Both the position numbers and the translations under genes were made by a program. The notes below the pieces were generated by a model, which saw only the letters and a list, made by a program, of their open reading frames with translations, was not told where the DNA came from and did no database searches. Positions 61,290 to 64,000 of a DNA stretch of 64,000 bases are shown here, piece after piece; the first letter of the stretch is position 1, and each line of letters begins with the position of its first letter. Origin of the DNA: Fluviicola sp. (GTDB lineage Bacteria; Bacteroidota; Bacteroidia; Flavobacteriales_D; Crocinitomicaceae); NCBI GenBank assembly GCA_029866325.1, contig JARWZO010000023.1, forward strand, positions 62,001 to 126,000. The letters are read 5' to 3'.

Positions 61290-62210
61290 ATGACGACAAA
61301 CAAAACACACAAAAACGTTCCCGACTTTCGCTTATCGCCAACGGTTGATAAAGTAGGTGTGGAAGAACGCGTAGCCCGTTTTCAGACCAGAAGCATTAAG
61401 AACGAAGCAAAAATGCAAGGGCTGAAAATGGTGCTCAACATGATCGATCTCACTACGCTCGAAGGTAAAGACACTCCCGGAAAAGTGCGTCAATTGTGCT
61501 ACAAAGGGCAACATTTGCATGACCTTCATCCCGGATTGCCAACGGTAGCAGCCATTTGCGTGTATCCTTCGATGGTTGCCGAGGCCAAAAAAGCGGTCGG
61601 AGATTCGGGTGTGAAAATTGCTTCTGTTTCTACAGCTTTCCCCAGCGGACAAGCCCCGATGTCGATTAAAATCACCGATACTTTATATGCGGTAGAGCAC
61701 GGAGCCGACGAGATCGATATGGTAATTTCGCGCGGTAAATTTCTGGCAGGTGATTACAATTTTGTCTTCGATGAAATTGCGGCGATTAAAGAAGCTTGTG
61801 GTAAAGCGCGGTTGAAAGTCATTCTGGAAACCGGTGAACTGGCTTCGCTGGATCAGGTGCGTCGTGCGAGTGATATCGCTATGTACGCGGGTGCCGATTT
61901 TATCAAAACATCTACCGGAAAAATTCAACCGGCTGCAACCATGCAAGTAACGTATACCATGCTTTGTGCCATCAAGGATTTTTACCGAACAACAGGAGTT
62001 AAAGTAGGGATGAAACCTGCGGGCGGAATTTCCAACTCAAAATTGGCGCTTCACAACCTTGTGATGGTAAAAGAAACATTGGGCAACGATTGGCTCAATA
62101 ACAATTGGTTTCGCTTCGGGGCAAGCTCATTGGCCAACGATGTGTTGATGCAGATCATGAAACAAGAAACAGGACATTACCAATCGGCGGATTATTTCTC
62201 GATTGATTAA
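61290..62210 (+). CDS. deoC: Deoxyribose-phosphate aldolase
   Basis: 306 residues. Cleaves 2-deoxyribose 5-phosphate to glyceraldehyde 3-phosphate and acetaldehyde. Schiff-base lysine Lys206 in DFIKTSTGK; the second lysine is in VGMKPAGGISN; DLTTLEGKDT near residue 53 is the substrate-binding start of the barrel. It has an N-terminal extension of about 45 residues compared with E. coli DeoC, belonging to the longer DeoC type. Followed by an aldehyde dehydrogenase that could consume the acetaldehyde, with a MITE-like element between them. Confidence 0.94.
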   Translation: MTTNKTHKNVPDFRLSPTVDKVGVEERVARFQTRSIKNEAKMQGLKMVLNMIDLTTLEGKDTPGKVRQLCYKGQHLHDLHPGLPTVAAICVYPSMVAEAKKAVGDSGVKIASVSTAFPSGQAPMSIKITDTLYAVEHGADEIDMVISRGKFLAGDYNFVFDEIAAIKEACGKARLKVILETGELASLDQVRRASDIAMYAGADFIKTSTGKIQPAATMQVTYTMLCAIKDFYRTTGVKVGMKPAGGISNSKLALHNLVMVKETLGNDWLNNNWFRFGASSLANDVLMQIMKQETGHYQSADYFSID

Positions 62211-62372
62211 GAGCCTGTTTAAAATTCTTCTTTGAGAAAGATTGTTGCGTATTTTCGAGCGAAAAGAGGCACATTTTACAGACATAATGGAGTGATTACG
62301 GCGAAAAAATGTAACGAATTTGCAGCCGAAAAGACGCAGAATCGGATTAAAATGGGAAATTTAAACAGGCTC
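62211..62372. mobile_element. MITE-like element, 162 bp, with TAA target duplication
   Basis: Ends are GAGCCTGTTTAAA (62211-62223) and TTTAAACAGGCTC (62360-62372), a perfect 13-bp terminal inverted repeat. Bases TAA flank it on both sides (62208-62210 and 62373-62375), consistent with a 3-bp target-site duplication; the left copy is the deoC stop codon. There is no coding content. TNA-type duplication and GAGCC ends recall IS5-group elements (IS1031/IS427), but the parent element is not in the window, so the family is an inference. Confidence 0.75.
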
Positions 62373-62408
62373 TAAGGGAAGAATCAGCTTCCGATAAACG
62401 AAACGAAC

Positions 62409-63893
62409 ATGGCAAAAAACAAGCATAAAGAAACTCCGGCATTCGATTTTTCAGGCGGTTGGGATTATTCTCCAAGTCCGGAAAGCACTTCGCATGTGCA
62501 GCTGAAAAAGCGCTACGATTTGTACATCGACGGAAAATTTGTAGCACCAACTTCGGGCAAGTATTTTGAAACCACAAATCCTGCCACCGAAAAGGTCATT
62601 GCAGAAGTGGCCTACGGATCGGAAGCAGACGTTGACAAAGCCGTAAAAGCGGCACGCAAAGCTTACGAAACCGTTTGGTCGAAACTCTCAGCGAAGGAAC
62701 GCGGGAAATACATCTACCGCATAGCGCGTATGATGCAGGAAAAAGCGCGCGAGTTGGCTGTAGTAGAAACACTTGACGCCGGTAAAACCATTCGCGAATC
62801 GCGCGATGTGGATGTGCCGTTGGCGTGCAACCATTTCTTCTATTATGCCGGTTGGGCCGATAAACTGGACTATGCTTTTCCGAACCGTAAAATGACTTCG
62901 TTGGGTGTTGCCGGACAAATCATTCCTTGGAACTTTCCGCTGTTGATGGCCGCCTGGAAAATAGCTCCTGCTTTAGCTGCCGGAAATACGGTAGTGCTCA
63001 AACCAGCCGAAACAACGCCACTTACGGCAATGCTTTTAGCAGAAATCATTCACGAATCGGGACTTCCGGCAGGAGTGGTAAATATTGTGACCGGTTACGG
63101 TGATACGGGCGCTGCTATTGTCAATCATCCGGATGTGAACAAGATTGCCTTTACGGGTTCTACCAACGTTGGAAAACTGATTCAGAAAGCAGTAGCCGGA
63201 ACGGGGAAAAAACTCACATTAGAATTGGGCGGAAAATCGGCTAATATCATTTTCGACGATGCTCCTATTGATCAAGCAGTAGAAGGAATTGTGAACGGTA
63301 TTTTCTTCAATCAAGGTCACGTTTGCTGCGCCGGATCGCGTTTGTTTGTGCAAGAATCGGTGGCAGATCAGGTGATTCAAAAACTAAAAGACCGTTTGGA
63401 AACCTTGTATGTAGGTGATCCGTTGGATAAAAACACAGATATAGGAGCGATTAATTCCAAAAATCAATTGACAACCATTCGCAAGTACATCGAAATCGGG
63501 AAACAAGAAGGTGCTACCATTTTTGAAAGCAGTTGTGCATTGCCGAAAAAAGGCTATTTCTGCAAACCGACCTTGTTTATTGATGTGGCACAATCGAGTC
63601 GTATTGCGCAGGAAGAGATTTTCGGACCGGTACTTACGATTCAGACTTTCCGCACAATAGACGAAGTGATTCAAAAAGCGAATAATACGCCTTACGGTCT
63701 TGCAGCCGGTGTTTGGACAGATAAAGGTTCACGCATTTTTAACCTCACAACAAAGCTCAGAGCCGGAGTTGTATGGGCGAATACATATAACAAGTTCGAT
63801 CCTACTTCGCCTTTCGGCGGTTATAAAGAAAGTGGTTTTGGTCGTGAAGGTGGGCTTCATGGGTTGGGGGCTTATTTGAAGGTGGACAACTAA
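62409..63893 (+). CDS. Aldehyde dehydrogenase (NAD-dependent family)
   Basis: 494 residues. Classical ALDH: cofactor-binding IIPWNFPLLMAAWKIAPALAAGNTVVLKPAETTP (170-204), the GSTNVG loop near 250, general base Glu272 in LELGGKS, catalytic Cys306 in NQGHVCCAGSR, and EEIFGPVLTIQTF near 400. Its position after deoC suggests oxidation of acetaldehyde from deoxyribose breakdown to acetate, but the substrate is inferred. The 30-residue N-terminal extension (with a WDYSPSPES stretch) is longer than in typical ALDHs. The last 107 bp of the window hold nothing I can identify. Confidence 0.9.
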   Translation: MAKNKHKETPAFDFSGGWDYSPSPESTSHVQLKKRYDLYIDGKFVAPTSGKYFETTNPATEKVIAEVAYGSEADVDKAVKAARKAYETVWSKLSAKERGKYIYRIARMMQEKARELAVVETLDAGKTIRESRDVDVPLACNHFFYYAGWADKLDYAFPNRKMTSLGVAGQIIPWNFPLLMAAWKIAPALAAGNTVVLKPAETTPLTAMLLAEIIHESGLPAGVVNIVTGYGDTGAAIVNHPDVNKIAFTGSTNVGKLIQKAVAGTGKKLTLELGGKSANIIFDDAPIDQAVEGIVNGIFFNQGHVCCAGSRLFVQESVADQVIQKLKDRLETLYVGDPLDKNTDIGAINSKNQLTTIRKYIEIGKQEGATIFESSCALPKKGYFCKPTLFIDVAQSSRIAQEEIFGPVLTIQTFRTIDEVIQKANNTPYGLAAGVWTDKGSRIFNLTTKLRAGVVWANTYNKFDPTSPFGGYKESGFGREGGLHGLGAYLKVDN

Positions 63894-64000
63894 AATTAAT
63901 TGAAAATTGAAAATGTAAAATTGAAAAGGGGATACAGGAAATTATTTCAAGTGATTGGTTCTAAATGATGTTTTTGATTAACTTAAATAAGAAAGCTAAG

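Noticed and set aside
1-64000. tRNA, rRNA, CRISPR array, prophage or complete insertion sequence
   Set aside because: I looked for these and saw none; the only mobile signals are non-coding inverted-repeat elements.

Overview
The window looks like a chromosomal segment of a Bacteroidota bacterium, most likely Flavobacteriia (Crocinitomicaceae or Fluviicola-like; the family is an inference). The evidence is: type IX secretion (T9SS) C-terminal sorting domains on secreted proteins, a Bat operon, a 465-residue arginine decarboxylase, a short NuoG, and many -7 boxes of the Bacteroidota form TAnnTTTG just upstream of genes. I see no rRNA, tRNA, CRISPR array, phage or transposase gene.

Layout. 1-7905 (minus): respiratory complex I, nuoA to nuoK, with nuoK cut by the window edge. 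8122-11688: a large secreted delta-60 repeat protein, followed by a candidate small RNA and two intergenic repeats. 12490-12852: a small zinc-ribbon protein. 13261-20661: the MoxR/DUF58/Bat operon (seven tightly coupled genes). 20805-26375: a giant alpha-2-macroglobulin lipoprotein with an intact thioester. 26737-29677: arginine decarboxylase, a small unknown protein and a beta-barrel-like protein. 29812-34272 (minus): TPR protein, coiled-coil lipoprotein, serS, rpmA, rplU. 34371-37658 (minus): M43 metalloprotease, a 54-residue membrane protein and a VOC protein. 37795-40173 (minus): pbpC. 40473-44549: a propeller-type histidine kinase and its LytTR response regulator. 44566-45413 (minus): MgtC-like and ArsC-like genes. 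45658-52759 (minus): the branched-chain amino acid operon ilvE-D-B-N-C-A. 53206-57927 (minus): a choice-of-anchor L protein, a TPR/LytTR membrane pair, and prfB. 58036-60296: TonB-domain lipoprotein, pth and a fatty acid desaturase. 60436-61104 (minus): OmpA-like protein. 61290-63893: deoC and an aldehyde dehydrogenase.

The most interesting system is upstream of ilvE (52781-53064). Two different Ile/Val/Leu-rich leader peptides stand in tandem, each followed by its own intrinsic terminator and each with a visible competing antiterminator pairing. This reads as a double transcription attenuator controlling the whole ilv operon. Other non-coding signals: a candidate small RNA with its own promoter box and terminator (about 11802-11892); four families of intergenic inverted or structured repeats, one with compensatory base changes between copies; a 162-bp MITE-like element exactly abutting the deoC stop codon; a 60-bp near-perfect palindrome after serS; and several genes whose -7 box lies only 4 nt before the start codon, suggesting leaderless mRNAs.
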